From NCBI RefSeq assembly GCF_050632745.1, contig NZ_JBODSD010000002.1, positions 186,001 through 250,000 of the forward strand: a DNA stretch of 64,000 bases, read 5' to 3'. The position numbers and the translations under genes were made by a program. Numbering within the stretch: position 1 is the first letter of the stretch; each line of letters opens with the position of its first letter. The notes under the pieces were generated by a model. It searched no databases and was not told the origin of the DNA. It worked only from the letters and a program-made list of their open reading frames with translations. The stretch is from Mumia sp050632745 (GTDB lineage: Bacteria > Actinomycetota > Actinomycetes > Propionibacteriales > Nocardioidaceae). Shown one piece after another: positions 16,086 through 23,198 of the stretch.

Positions 16086-16768
16086 CCGTCGGTACGCCGC
16101 GTGCCGGCGCGCGCGTGAGGGTTCTTCTCGCCGACGACGAACGCCTCGTCCGATCGGGGTTCAGGGTGCTCCTCGAGGTTGAGGACGACGTCGAGGTGGT
16201 CGGCGAGGCCACCAACGGCGCCGAGGCCGTGGAGCTGGCGCGCGCCACCCGGCCGGACGTGGTCCTGATGGACATCCGGATGCCGGGCGTCGACGGGATC
16301 CGTGCCACCGCGGAGATTGCGCGGACGGCGGGCCTCGAGCGTGTCAAGGTGCTGATCCTGACCACGTACGAGACGGACGCCTACGTGTTCGAGGCCCTGG
16401 AGTCCGGTGCCTCCGGCTTCCTGCTGAAGGACGCAGGGCCGGCGGAGCTCCTGCACGCGATCCGCGTCGTGGCTGCGGGCGACGCGCTCCTCGCGCCGCG
16501 GATCACCCGGCGGCTCATCGCGCAGGTGACGGCACAACGAGCCGCCGCCCAGGCCTCTGAGCGGCGGCTCGCGGTGCTGACCAGCCGGGAGCGCGAGGTG
16601 CTCGCGCTCGTCGGCAAGGGGCTGAGCAACGACGAGATCGGGGCCTCGCTGTTCCTCAGTCCGGCCACCGCCCGCACCCATGTGAGCCATGCGATGGTCA
16701 AGCTCGGCGCACGCGACCGCGCACAGCTGGTCGTGATCGCGTACGAGACCGGGCTCGTCGGGACGTAG
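16082..16768 (+). CDS. NarL/LuxR-family response regulator
   Basis: 228 residues. The receiver domain (about 12-130) has VLLADDERLVRSG, phospho-acceptor Asp in VVLMDIRMPGVDG, and ILTTYETD. The C-terminal LuxR helix-turn-helix is LTSREREVLALVGKGLSNDEIGASLFLSPATARTHVSHAMVKLG. ATG 16082 overlaps the kinase stop (ATGA). Cognate partner of the 14868 kinase. Confidence 0.9.
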   Translation: MTVGTPRAGARVRVLLADDERLVRSGFRVLLEVEDDVEVVGEATNGAEAVELARATRPDVVLMDIRMPGVDGIRATAEIARTAGLERVKVLILTTYETDAYVFEALESGASGFLLKDAGPAELLHAIRVVAAGDALLAPRITRRLIAQVTAQRAAAQASERRLAVLTSREREVLALVGKGLSNDEIGASLFLSPATARTHVSHAMVKLGARDRAQLVVIAYETGLVGT

Positions 16769-16778
16769 CGCGCCGCGC

Positions 16779-16794
16779 CGGGCGGCAGCGCCCG
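16779..16794. terminator. hairpin between convergent genes
   Basis: CGGGCG-GCAG-CGCCCG forms a 6-bp GC stem with a 4-nt loop between the response regulator stop and the convergent SRPBCC gene. No U tract, so only a weak candidate. Confidence 0.35.
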
Positions 16795-16802
16795 CGCGGG
16801 CC

Positions 16803-17249
16803 TCAGTCCTGGTCCGCGATGTGCACGTCGTGGGGGCAGGGTGCGCCTGCGCCCGTCTCGACGAGCGACTTCAGGCTCATGATGTAGGTCGCCCACTTCG
16901 TGCTGCAGTGGTGCATGAACTCGACCGGCTCCTTCCAGCCGCGGTGCGCGAACATCAGGATCGTGTAGTCGCCCTCCTGGCGGAGGTCCCAGTCGATCGT
17001 CGTCCCCACCCACTCCTCGGGGCCGTCGACCACCTTCCACCCGACGTGCTCGGACGACCGCAGGTCCTGGACCTCCATGTCGAAGCCACCGAGCGGGAAG
17101 CGGAACTCGACCACTCCCCCGACGTCGTCGGGCTTCCCCTTCGTGTCCTCGGTCCACCAGCCGGCGAGACCATCGATCGTCGCGAGCGCGTCGTACACCT
17201 TCTCGGGCGACGTCGTCTCGACCCCGACCCTGTGCAGGATGTCCACCAT
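16803..17249 (-). CDS. SRPBCC family protein (AHSA1/START-like)
   Basis: 148 residues: MVDILHRVGVETTSPEKVYDAL..GLAGWWT..., VEFRFPLGGFDMEV, WDLRQEGDYTILMFAHRGWKEPVEFMHHCSTKWATYI. This is the usual helix-grip fold of small activator/ligand-binding proteins. ATG 17249 has GAGGAAG upstream, so the longer frame from 17282 is rejected. It lies about 90 bp downstream of the ArsR gene on the same strand and may be its third operon member. Confidence 0.8.
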   Translation of the reverse strand: MVDILHRVGVETTSPEKVYDALATIDGLAGWWTEDTKGKPDDVGGVVEFRFPLGGFDMEVQDLRSSEHVGWKVVDGPEEWVGTTIDWDLRQEGDYTILMFAHRGWKEPVEFMHHCSTKWATYIMSLKSLVETGAGAPCPHDVHIADQD

Positions 17250-17336
17250 CTGTACTTCCTCTCGTCGGTGCGCAGGGCGCACTGATTCCTCCCACCGCGT
17301 GGCGCGGCGGGCTGCTCGGGGTGCGGCGACCGGGGC

Positions 17337-17687
17337 TCAGGCCTCCCGGTCGCGCTGGATCGCCTCGGCGATCCTCTTGATGCGGTGCAGCCGTGCCTCC
17401 CAGCTCGCACCGACCGAGGCCAGCTGGGCCACGGCGCGGGCGAGCTGCGCCTCGTCGACCTGGTAGCGGCGTTCGCGCCCGGCCGTCGTGCCGTGCACGA
17501 GTCCGGCCTGGTCCAGCACGTTCAGGTGCTTGGCGACGGCCTGGCGTGTCACGGGGAGCTGGTCGCTCAGCGACGTGGCCGTGCCCGGCCCCGACGCCAG
17601 CAGCAGGTCGAGCATCCGGCGTCGGGTGGGATCACCGATCGCCGACCAGAGGTCGTCGTCGACGTCCTCGGCGACCCCGACGCTCAT
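17337..17687 (-). CDS. ArsR family transcriptional repressor
   Basis: 116 residues with a winged helix: LWSAIGDPTRRRMLDLLLASGPGTATSLSDQLPVTRQAVAKHLNVLDQAGLVHGTTAGRERRYQVD. There is no CxC metal-binding site, so it belongs to the non-metal ArsR group that commonly sits next to SRPBCC genes. ATG 17687 overlaps the stop of the upstream SRPBCC gene (ATGA). Two palindromes around the operon promoter are its probable operators, giving autorepression. Confidence 0.88.
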   Translation of the reverse strand: MSVGVAEDVDDDLWSAIGDPTRRRMLDLLLASGPGTATSLSDQLPVTRQAVAKHLNVLDQAGLVHGTTAGRERRYQVDEAQLARAVAQLASVGASWEARLHRIKRIAEAIQRDREA

Positions 17688-18145
17688 CGCCGCGTCTCCA
17701 GCGTCGCCACGTACGGCGCGATCCGCGCGAGGTAGAAGTCCCAGCCCGTGACGTGCTCGTGGTACTGCTGCTCGAGGACGGCGGCCTCCCAGCCCATCTC
17801 GCGGAACCCGGTCTCGGTCATCTTGAGGAGGGTGCCGCCGCCCTTGGGCGTGAGGTCGAAGGTGACGAGCAGCGAGTTGCCCTCCCTCGCGTCCTCGTCG
17901 GCCGGGTGCGTCCACCGGAACGAGAAGGTCCGAGGCGGGTTCGCCTCGAGCACGGAGAAGGCGACGACGGTCCCGTCGGTGTCCCGGTCCCCGAAGACGA
18001 TCTCTCCCCGCGAGCCGGGCCGCACCTCGTACGACGCCTCGTCCGGCCACCACTCCTTGAGGTGGTCGGGACTGCTCACGACCTCGAAGACGATCTCCGG
18101 CGACGCGTCGACGTAGATCTCGCGCTCGATGGTTCCGAACTCCAT
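17684..18145 (-). CDS. SRPBCC family protein (AHSA1-like), operon leader
   Basis: 153 residues: MEFGTIEREIYVDASPEIVFEVVSSPDHLKEWW, FSFRWTHPADED, VTFDLTPKGGGTLLKMTETGFREMGWE, HVTGWDFYLARI. This is the AHSA1/helix-grip fold often coupled to ArsR regulators. ATG 18145 has AGGAGGATCCC upstream; ATGs further upstream would run through the operators and are rejected. First gene of the operon with the ArsR repressor. Confidence 0.85.
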   Translation of the reverse strand: MEFGTIEREIYVDASPEIVFEVVSSPDHLKEWWPDEASYEVRPGSRGEIVFGDRDTDGTVVAFSVLEANPPRTFSFRWTHPADEDAREGNSLLVTFDLTPKGGGTLLKMTETGFREMGWEAAVLEQQYHEHVTGWDFYLARIAPYVATLETRR

Positions 18146-18156
18146 GGGATCCTCCT

Positions 18157-18216
18157 GCAACCGTTGGTTGCGCATTACGCTACGCTCCCTCTGCCTGATA
18201 TGCAACCATCGGTTGC
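18157..18216 (-). promoter_or_regulatory. ArsR operon promoter bracketed by two palindromic operators
   Basis: Two 15-bp palindromes, GCAACC-GTT-GGTTGC (18157-18171) and GCAACC-ATC-GGTTGC (18202-18216), have centres 45 bp apart; GCATT follows each. On the minus strand a promoter lies between: -35 TTGCAT (18200-18205, overlapping the upstream palindrome), 17 bp, -10 TAGCGT (18177-18182). One site covers the -35 and the other lies just after the -10, a classic repressor layout. The protein assignment is inferred from adjacency. Confidence 0.75.
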
Positions 18217-18245
18217 GCATTCTCCGAGAAGTTTCTCCTCCTCCG

Positions 18246-18272
18246 TGTCACAGGCGGCGCACCGTCGGTGTC
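18246..18272 (+). promoter_or_regulatory. ECF41-type promoter of the carboxymuconolactone decarboxylase-sigma unit
   Basis: TGTCACA (18246-18252), 16 bp, then TGTC (18269-18272), followed by TTCATG. The published ECF41 motif is TGTCACA-N16-CGTC, so one base of the -10 differs. It lies 34 bp before the decarboxylase ATG. Confidence 0.75.
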
Positions 18273-18306
18273 TTCATGCCGAGAGCAACCCAGACCAGGA
18301 GGAGAC

Positions 18307-18900
18307 ATGACCAGCACGACCCGCGTCCCCGCGACCGAGATCACCGGCGTGTACGGCACGCTTCTCAAGACGATGGCCCGCAAGATGGTCGGCAAGGTGC
18401 CCGACTCGGCCGGCGTGATGTGGAACCACCGCACGATCTTCATGGACATGATGAAGTTCGGCCGCAAGGTCGAGAAGTGGGACCGCCTCGACCCGAACCT
18501 CGCCTCGTTCGCGTCCATGGCGGCGGCCGCCACGATCGGGTGCGACGCCTGTCTCGACCTGCACTACTTCATGGCGCACAACCACGGGCTCGACGAGACG
18601 AAGGCTCGCGAGGTGCCCCGCTGGCGCGAGTCGGAGGTGTTCACCCCGCTCGAGCGGCGTGTCATGGAGTACACCGTGGCGATGTGCCAGACCCCGCCGG
18701 CCGTCACCGACGCGATGTCGGCCGCCCTTCTGGACGACCTCGGAGCCGCCGGACTCATCGAGCTGACCGCACGCGTCGGCGCGATGAACATGGCCGCCCG
18801 ATCGAACATCGCGCTCGGCATCCACTCGGAGGAGTTCGCCGCGGCCTGCGGTCTGCCGCCGCTGGCCGACCCGAGCGCCGTCGTACGCTCGCCCGCATGA
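18307..18900 (+). CDS. carboxymuconolactone decarboxylase family protein (ECF41 COE partner)
   Basis: 197 residues, AhpD/CMD-like fold. The active segment is ATIGCDACLDLHYFMAHNHGLDETK, holding CxxC-type cysteines and a His; WRESEVFTPLERRVMEYTVAMCQTPPAVTDAM follows. Members of this fold are decarboxylases or peroxidase-like thiol enzymes. Here it is the C of the COE set (carboxymuconolactone decarboxylase, oxidoreductase, epimerase) regulated by ECF41 sigma factors. GGAGGAGAC precedes ATG 18307, and the sigma gene overlaps its stop. Confidence 0.87.
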   Translation: MTSTTRVPATEITGVYGTLLKTMARKMVGKVPDSAGVMWNHRTIFMDMMKFGRKVEKWDRLDPNLASFASMAAAATIGCDACLDLHYFMAHNHGLDETKAREVPRWRESEVFTPLERRVMEYTVAMCQTPPAVTDAMSAALLDDLGAAGLIELTARVGAMNMAARSNIALGIHSEEFAAACGLPPLADPSAVVRSPA

Positions 18901-19769
18901 GCGACGACGCCTTCGTCACCCACCGCAGCCTGCTCTTCACGGTCGCGTACGAGATGCTCGGCTCTGCCGCCGACGCCGAGGACGTCGTCCAGGAGACCTG
19001 GCTGCGGTGGGCCGGCGTCGACCACGACGAGGTCCGCGACGCACGCGCGTACCTGGTCCGCATCGTCACCCGGCAGGCGCTCAACCGGCTGCGGGCGGTC
19101 TCGCGTCGCCGCGAGGACTACGTCGGCGAGTGGCTCCCCGAGCCCCTGCTGACCACGCCCGACGTCGCCGAGGACGTCGAGCTCGCGGAGAGCGTCTCCT
19201 TCGCGATGCTCACCGTGCTCGAGACGCTGAGCCCGACCGAGCGCGCGGTCTTCGTGCTGCGCGAGGTGTTCGTGACGCCGTACGACGAGATCGCGGAGGC
19301 GGTCGGCAAGTCGCCGGCGGCGGTCCGGCAGGTCGCGCACCGCGCTCGCGAGCACGTCGCCGCCCGCCGTCCCCACACCACGGTGTCCGTGGCGGAGACG
19401 CGGGGCGCGCTCGAGGCCTTCCGGCGGGCGGTGGAGACCGGGGACCTGCAGAGCCTGGTGGACGTCCTCGCCCCGGACGTGGTCGCGCTGAGCGACGGCG
19501 GTGGCATCGCCCAGGCCGTCCCGCGGCCGATCGTGGGTGCCGACAAGGTCGCGCGTCTCTTCGGCGCGGGGCTGGCCAGGGTCGGGGCGGCGATGTCGGT
19601 GGATCCGGCCCAGGTCAACGGCTGGCCGGCGCTCATCGCCCGGCTCGACGGGAAGCTCGACGGCGTTCTCGCGGTCCGGGTCGAAGGCGGCCTCGTCACC
19701 GAGCTCTACTACGTCCGCAACCCGGAGAAGCTGACCCGCCTCGGGGGCGAGATGACGCTCAGCCGCTGA
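18897..19769 (+). CDS. ECF41-type sigma factor (SigJ-like) with fused SnoaL-like domain
   Basis: 290 residues. Region 2 is VAYEMLGSAADAEDVVQETWLRW and region 4 is LSPTERAVFVLREVFVTPYDEIAEAVGKSPAAVRQVAHRARE. The linker signature is YVGEWLPEPL, and a C-terminal SnoaL/NTF2-like domain (about 165-290) replaces an anti-sigma factor. Conserved C-terminal marks are DGGG (here DGGGI, where DGGGK is usual) and NPEKL. ATG 18897 overlaps the decarboxylase stop by 4 bp. Confidence 0.9.
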   Translation: MSDDAFVTHRSLLFTVAYEMLGSAADAEDVVQETWLRWAGVDHDEVRDARAYLVRIVTRQALNRLRAVSRRREDYVGEWLPEPLLTTPDVAEDVELAESVSFAMLTVLETLSPTERAVFVLREVFVTPYDEIAEAVGKSPAAVRQVAHRAREHVAARRPHTTVSVAETRGALEAFRRAVETGDLQSLVDVLAPDVVALSDGGGIAQAVPRPIVGADKVARLFGAGLARVGAAMSVDPAQVNGWPALIARLDGKLDGVLAVRVEGGLVTELYYVRNPEKLTRLGGEMTLSR

Positions 19770-19784
19770 GCCCCGCCCGCCGCG

Positions 19785-19811
19785 TGTCACAGCCGGCCGC
19801 GCTGTCTCGTC
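19785..19811 (+). promoter_or_regulatory. ECF41-type promoter of the epimerase-sigma unit
   Basis: TGTCACA (19785-19791), exactly 16 bp, CGTC (19808-19811), followed by CTCATG. A perfect match to the ECF41 motif and nearly the same core as the site at 18246. It starts 15 bp after the stop of the first ECF41 gene. Confidence 0.85.
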
Positions 19812-19850
19812 CTCATGAGAGAGGCATGGACGGACAGGAAGGTGAGCATC

Positions 19851-20771
19851 ATGCGCGTGTTCGTGGCGGGTGGGACCGGAGTGATCGGGCGGCGGCTCGT
19901 GCCTCAGCTGGTGGCACGGGGTCACCAGGTGACGGCGACGACGACGGACCCGGCCAAGCAGGGCGGGCTGAGGGAGCTCGGCGCCGACCCGGTCGTGATG
20001 GACGGGCTCGACGCGGTCTCGGTCGGCGAGGCGGTGGCAGGCGCACGCCCGGACGTGATCGTGCACGAGATGACGGCGATCTCCGGCACTCCCGACCTCA
20101 AGCACATCGACCGCTGGTTCGCGACCACCAACCGGCTCCGTACCGAGGGCACCGACCACCTCCTCGCCGCGGCCGAGGCGACCGGCGTCCCGCACGTCGT
20201 CGCGCAGAGCTACGCCAACTGGAACGGGATCCGCGAAGGTGGATGGGTGAAGACCGAGGAGGACCCGCTCGACCTGCACGAGGGCACCGCCGCCAACCCC
20301 GGCATGCGGGCGATCCGCCACGTCGAGGAGTCCGTGCTCGCGGTCGGCGGAGCCGCGCTGCGCTACGGCGGGCTGTACGGCCCGGGTGCGACCGACGACC
20401 AGGTCGAGCTCGTGCGCAAGCGGCAGTTCCCGCTGGTCGGGGGCGGCGGCGGGTACGCGTCGTGGGTGCACCTGGACGACGCCGCGAGCGCCACCGTCCT
20501 CGCGGTCGAGCAGAAGGCCAGCGGGGTGTTCAACATCGTCGACGACGAGCCCGCCCCGGCCAGCGAGTGGCTTCCGTACCTCGCGGCGTGCGCGGGGGCC
20601 AAGCCGCCGATGCGGGTCCCGAAGTGGGTCGCCCGGCTGCTCGCCGGCGAGGTGGCGGTCTCGATGATGACCGAGGGGCGCGCGTTCTCCAACGCCAAGG
20701 CCAAGCGGGAGCTCGGCTGGACGCTGCGCTACCCGTCGTGGCGCCAGGGCTTCGCGGAAGATCTCGCATGA
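19851..20771 (+). CDS. NAD(P)-dependent epimerase/oxidoreductase (ECF41 COE partner)
   Basis: 306 residues, extended SDR fold. MRVFVAGGTGVIGRRLVPQL is the TGxxGxxG cofactor loop, and RTEGTDHLLAAAEATGVPHVVAQS and ALRYGGLYGPGATD follow. The C-terminal part has FNIVDDEPAPASEWLPYLA. The catalytic Tyr-x3-Lys is not obvious at its usual place, so it may be an atypical member. ATG 19851 has GGAAGGTGA upstream and fits a transcript starting near 19817; ATG 19815 is rejected. The second ECF41 gene overlaps its end. Confidence 0.85.
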   Translation: MRVFVAGGTGVIGRRLVPQLVARGHQVTATTTDPAKQGGLRELGADPVVMDGLDAVSVGEAVAGARPDVIVHEMTAISGTPDLKHIDRWFATTNRLRTEGTDHLLAAAEATGVPHVVAQSYANWNGIREGGWVKTEEDPLDLHEGTAANPGMRAIRHVEESVLAVGGAALRYGGLYGPGATDDQVELVRKRQFPLVGGGGGYASWVHLDDAASATVLAVEQKASGVFNIVDDEPAPASEWLPYLAACAGAKPPMRVPKWVARLLAGEVAVSMMTEGRAFSNAKAKRELGWTLRYPSWRQGFAEDLA

Positions 20772-21691
20772 GCCGCGTCGAGGACTTCGAGGAGCTGCGG
20801 CCGCTGCTCTTCGCCATCTCCTACCGGATCCTCGGCAGCGTGAGCGAGGCCGAGGACGCCGTCCAGGAGACCTGGCTGCGGTACGAGTCGACCCCGACCG
20901 AACCCGCGTCGCCGCGCGCGTTCCTGTCGGCGGTGGTGTCCCGCCTCTCGATCGACGTGCTGCGGTCCGCGCGCGTGCGCCGCGAGGCGTACGTCGGGCC
21001 ATGGTTCCCCGAACCGCTCGTCTCAGACCCCTACGAGGACCCGCAACGCTCGGCCGAGCTGGCGGACTCCGTGTCGATGGCCGCCCTGCTGCTGCTCGAG
21101 CGCCTCAGCCCGTTGGAGCGTGCGGTCTTCGTGCTCCGCGAGGTGTTCGGGTTCGGCTTCGCGGAGGTCGCTGCCGCGGTCGGACGCTCGGAGGAGGCGT
21201 GCCGCCAGCTCGCGGTGCGCGCGCGCCGCCACATGGAGGCGGGCAAGCCGCGCTTCGAGGCCGACCGGGCCGAGCGCGACGAGCTCGCCGACCGGTTCTT
21301 CGCCGCCCTCCGCGAGGGGGACGTCGAGGCGCTCCGCGACACCCTCGCGGCCGACGTCGCGATGGTCGGCGACGGCGGCGGCAAGGCCCCGCAGTGGGCG
21401 CGCGGGGTCATCGGCGCGGAGAACGTCGCCCGGGTGGCGACCTCGATGATCACCACGTTCGTCGGGATCGGCGGCACTGTGGAGCCGTGCGAGACGAACG
21501 GCCAGCCGGGCGCGATCCTGCGGGACCGGGACGGCCGTGTGCTCAACACGTGGAGCCTCGAGGTGCTCGACGGGCAGGTCCAGACGATCCGGACGGTGCT
21601 GAACCCCGAGAAGCTGGGACACCTCGGCCCGCTCGCGGACCCGTGGGCGGTCGTCCGCGAGGCCAACCAATCCCGGCGCCGCCCGACATGA
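20768..21691 (+). CDS. second ECF41-type sigma factor with SnoaL-like domain
   Basis: 307 residues with the same architecture as 18897: region 2 (ISYRILGSVSEAEDAVQETWLRY), linker YVGPWFPEPL, and region 4 (LSPLERAVFVLREVFGFGFAEVAAAVGRSEEACRQLAVRARRHM). The SnoaL domain carries intact DGGGK, and NPEKL is near the end. Helix 3 of region 2 differs from the first ECF41, so specificities may overlap without being identical. ATG 20768 overlaps the epimerase stop, and the GlxA-type gene overlaps its own stop. Confidence 0.9.
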   Translation: MSRVEDFEELRPLLFAISYRILGSVSEAEDAVQETWLRYESTPTEPASPRAFLSAVVSRLSIDVLRSARVRREAYVGPWFPEPLVSDPYEDPQRSAELADSVSMAALLLLERLSPLERAVFVLREVFGFGFAEVAAAVGRSEEACRQLAVRARRHMEAGKPRFEADRAERDELADRFFAALREGDVEALRDTLAADVAMVGDGGGKAPQWARGVIGAENVARVATSMITTFVGIGGTVEPCETNGQPGAILRDRDGRVLNTWSLEVLDGQVQTIRTVLNPEKLGHLGPLADPWAVVREANQSRRRPT

Positions 21692-22689
21692 CGGCCGCAC
21701 CGAGCACGGCGCGCCCGCACCGCATCGCCGTCGTCGTCCCGCAGAACTTCACTCCCTTCGAGCTCGGCGTCGCGCTCGAGGCGTTCGCGCAGCCACCCCC
21801 GGAGCAGACCCCCGGCTGGTACGACGTGCGCGTGTGCGCCGCCCGGCCGGGCGTGGCGCGCGCGACCCGCGGCCTGTTCGCGGCGGCGATCCCGCACGGC
21901 GTCGAGGTGATCGACGCCGCCGACACGGTGATCGTCCCGGAGGAGGACGAGCTCCGGCGACCGACCGACCCACTGGTCGTCGACGCGCTCCGGCGCGCGT
22001 ACGCCCGCGGAGCCCGGATGGTCTCGTTCTGCACGGGAGCGTTCGTGCTCGCCGAGGCGGGCGTGCTCGACGGCCGGCGCGCCGCGACCCACTGGCAGCA
22101 CGCCCGGCGCCTGGCGCGCGAGTTCCCTCGCGTCCGGGTCGAGGCCGAGGCGCTCTACGTCGACGACGGCCAGGTCCTCACGTCCGCGGGCACGGCGGCC
22201 GGCATCGACCTGAGCCTGCACCTGATCCGCAAGGACTTCGGGGCCAGGGTCGCCCGGGAGGTGGCACGCGGCATGGTCGTCGCGCCCCACCGCGAGGGCG
22301 GGCAGGCCCAGCTCGTGACGTCACCCGTCCCCCACCGACCGTCCGAGGGTGGTGTGGGTCGCGCGATGGCGTACGCCGTCGAGCACCTCGACGCCCGGCT
22401 GTCGTTGGACGCCCTCGCCGAGCTCGCCTTCATGTCGACGCGGAACTTCTCGCGCCGCTTCCGCGAGGTGACCGGGACGACCCCGAGCCGCTGGGTGCTG
22501 CACCAGCGGCTCGCCCGCGTTCGCGAGCTGCTCGAGGAGACCGACCTCCCGATCGAGACGATCGCGCAGCGCACGGGGTTCGGGAGCGCCGTCACGCTCC
22601 GGCAGCGCTTCGCGACCGTGGTGCGGACCTCGCCCTCGGCGTACCGGCGCGCCTTCCGCGCGAGGTTCGACGGGCAGGTCGCATCCTGA
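21688..22689 (+). CDS. GlxA family (DJ-1/PfpI + AraC) transcriptional regulator
   Basis: 333 residues. The DJ-1/PfpI-like domain is at about 10-185, with MVSFCTGAFVLAEAGVLDGRRAATHW keeping the nucleophile-elbow Cys. An AraC domain follows at about 230-325 (LSLDALAELAFMSTRNFSRRFREVTGTTPSRWVLHQRLAR and IAQRTGFGSAVTLRQRF). ATG 21688 overlaps the ECF41 stop, so it is translated with the sigma factor, an unusual addition to a COE module. Target unknown. Confidence 0.88.
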   Translation: MTAAPSTARPHRIAVVVPQNFTPFELGVALEAFAQPPPEQTPGWYDVRVCAARPGVARATRGLFAAAIPHGVEVIDAADTVIVPEEDELRRPTDPLVVDALRRAYARGARMVSFCTGAFVLAEAGVLDGRRAATHWQHARRLAREFPRVRVEAEALYVDDGQVLTSAGTAAGIDLSLHLIRKDFGARVAREVARGMVVAPHREGGQAQLVTSPVPHRPSEGGVGRAMAYAVEHLDARLSLDALAELAFMSTRNFSRRFREVTGTTPSRWVLHQRLARVRELLEETDLPIETIAQRTGFGSAVTLRQRFATVVRTSPSAYRRAFRARFDGQVAS

Positions 22690-22705
22690 GAAGGACGCAA
22701 CGACG

Positions 22706-22727
22706 CCCGGCCCGAGCCACGGCCGGG
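22706..22727 (+). terminator. hairpin after the GlxA-type gene
   Basis: CCCGGCC (22706-22712) and GGCCGGG (22721-22727) form a 7-bp GC stem with an 8-nt loop, 17 bp after the stop. No U tract; a plausible GC-type terminator. Confidence 0.45.
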
Positions 22728-22741
22728 TCTACGGTCGGGTG

Positions 22742-23188
22742 ATGGGACTCGATGCCGACTACCCCGCGGTGGTGACGACCGTGCCGCACCAGGTGCCGGT
22801 CTGGGACGGCGCACGGCACGTCATCGGCCATCTCGAACCGCCCGACGGACCCGGCTCGCACGCGAACGTCACGTGCTGGATCGACCGGTCCAACGGCCGG
22901 TGGTACCGCACGCTGTCCAGCTTCGGCCTGCCCGCGGGCTCGTTCGCGTACGTGTCGGCCGACCTGACGTCGGTGTTCCACGCCGGCGACCGCTTCCCGC
23001 TGCACGAGTGTGCGGCCACGACGGACACGCCGGGCAGCCGCTGGCGGCTCAACCCCGCGGTCGTGGCGGTGGTCGTGGCCGGCGGCGTCCTGGCCGGCGC
23101 GGCGGCCTTGAGGGTACGCCGCCGCGTCCGGCCACCCGGTCGACCCGTACCCCCGGAGCCGCCCGAGACCCCGCACGGGATCGGCTGA
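22742..23188 (+). CDS. hypothetical protein with C-terminal membrane anchor
   Basis: 148 residues, family not recognised. The first 105 residues look soluble (VIGHLEPPDGPGSHANVTCWIDRSNGRWYRTLSSFG) with two cysteines. One hydrophobic helix (AVVAVVVAGGVLAGAAAL) and an Arg/Pro-rich tail follow. With no signal peptide this is a tail-anchored topology. TACGGT (22730-22735) lies just before GTG 22739/ATG 22742, so the transcript may be leaderless and either codon could start. Confidence 0.6.
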   Translation: MGLDADYPAVVTTVPHQVPVWDGARHVIGHLEPPDGPGSHANVTCWIDRSNGRWYRTLSSFGLPAGSFAYVSADLTSVFHAGDRFPLHECAATTDTPGSRWRLNPAVVAVVVAGGVLAGAAALRVRRRVRPPGRPVPPEPPETPHGIG

Positions 23189-23198
23189 GGCTCAGCCG
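23182..23198. terminator. palindrome containing both convergent stop codons
   Basis: CGGCTGAG-G-CTCAGCCG is a perfect 8+1+8 palindrome. The plus-strand stop TGA (23186-23188) and the minus-strand stop (23192-23194) both fall inside it. It could act as a compact bidirectional terminator. Confidence 0.4.
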
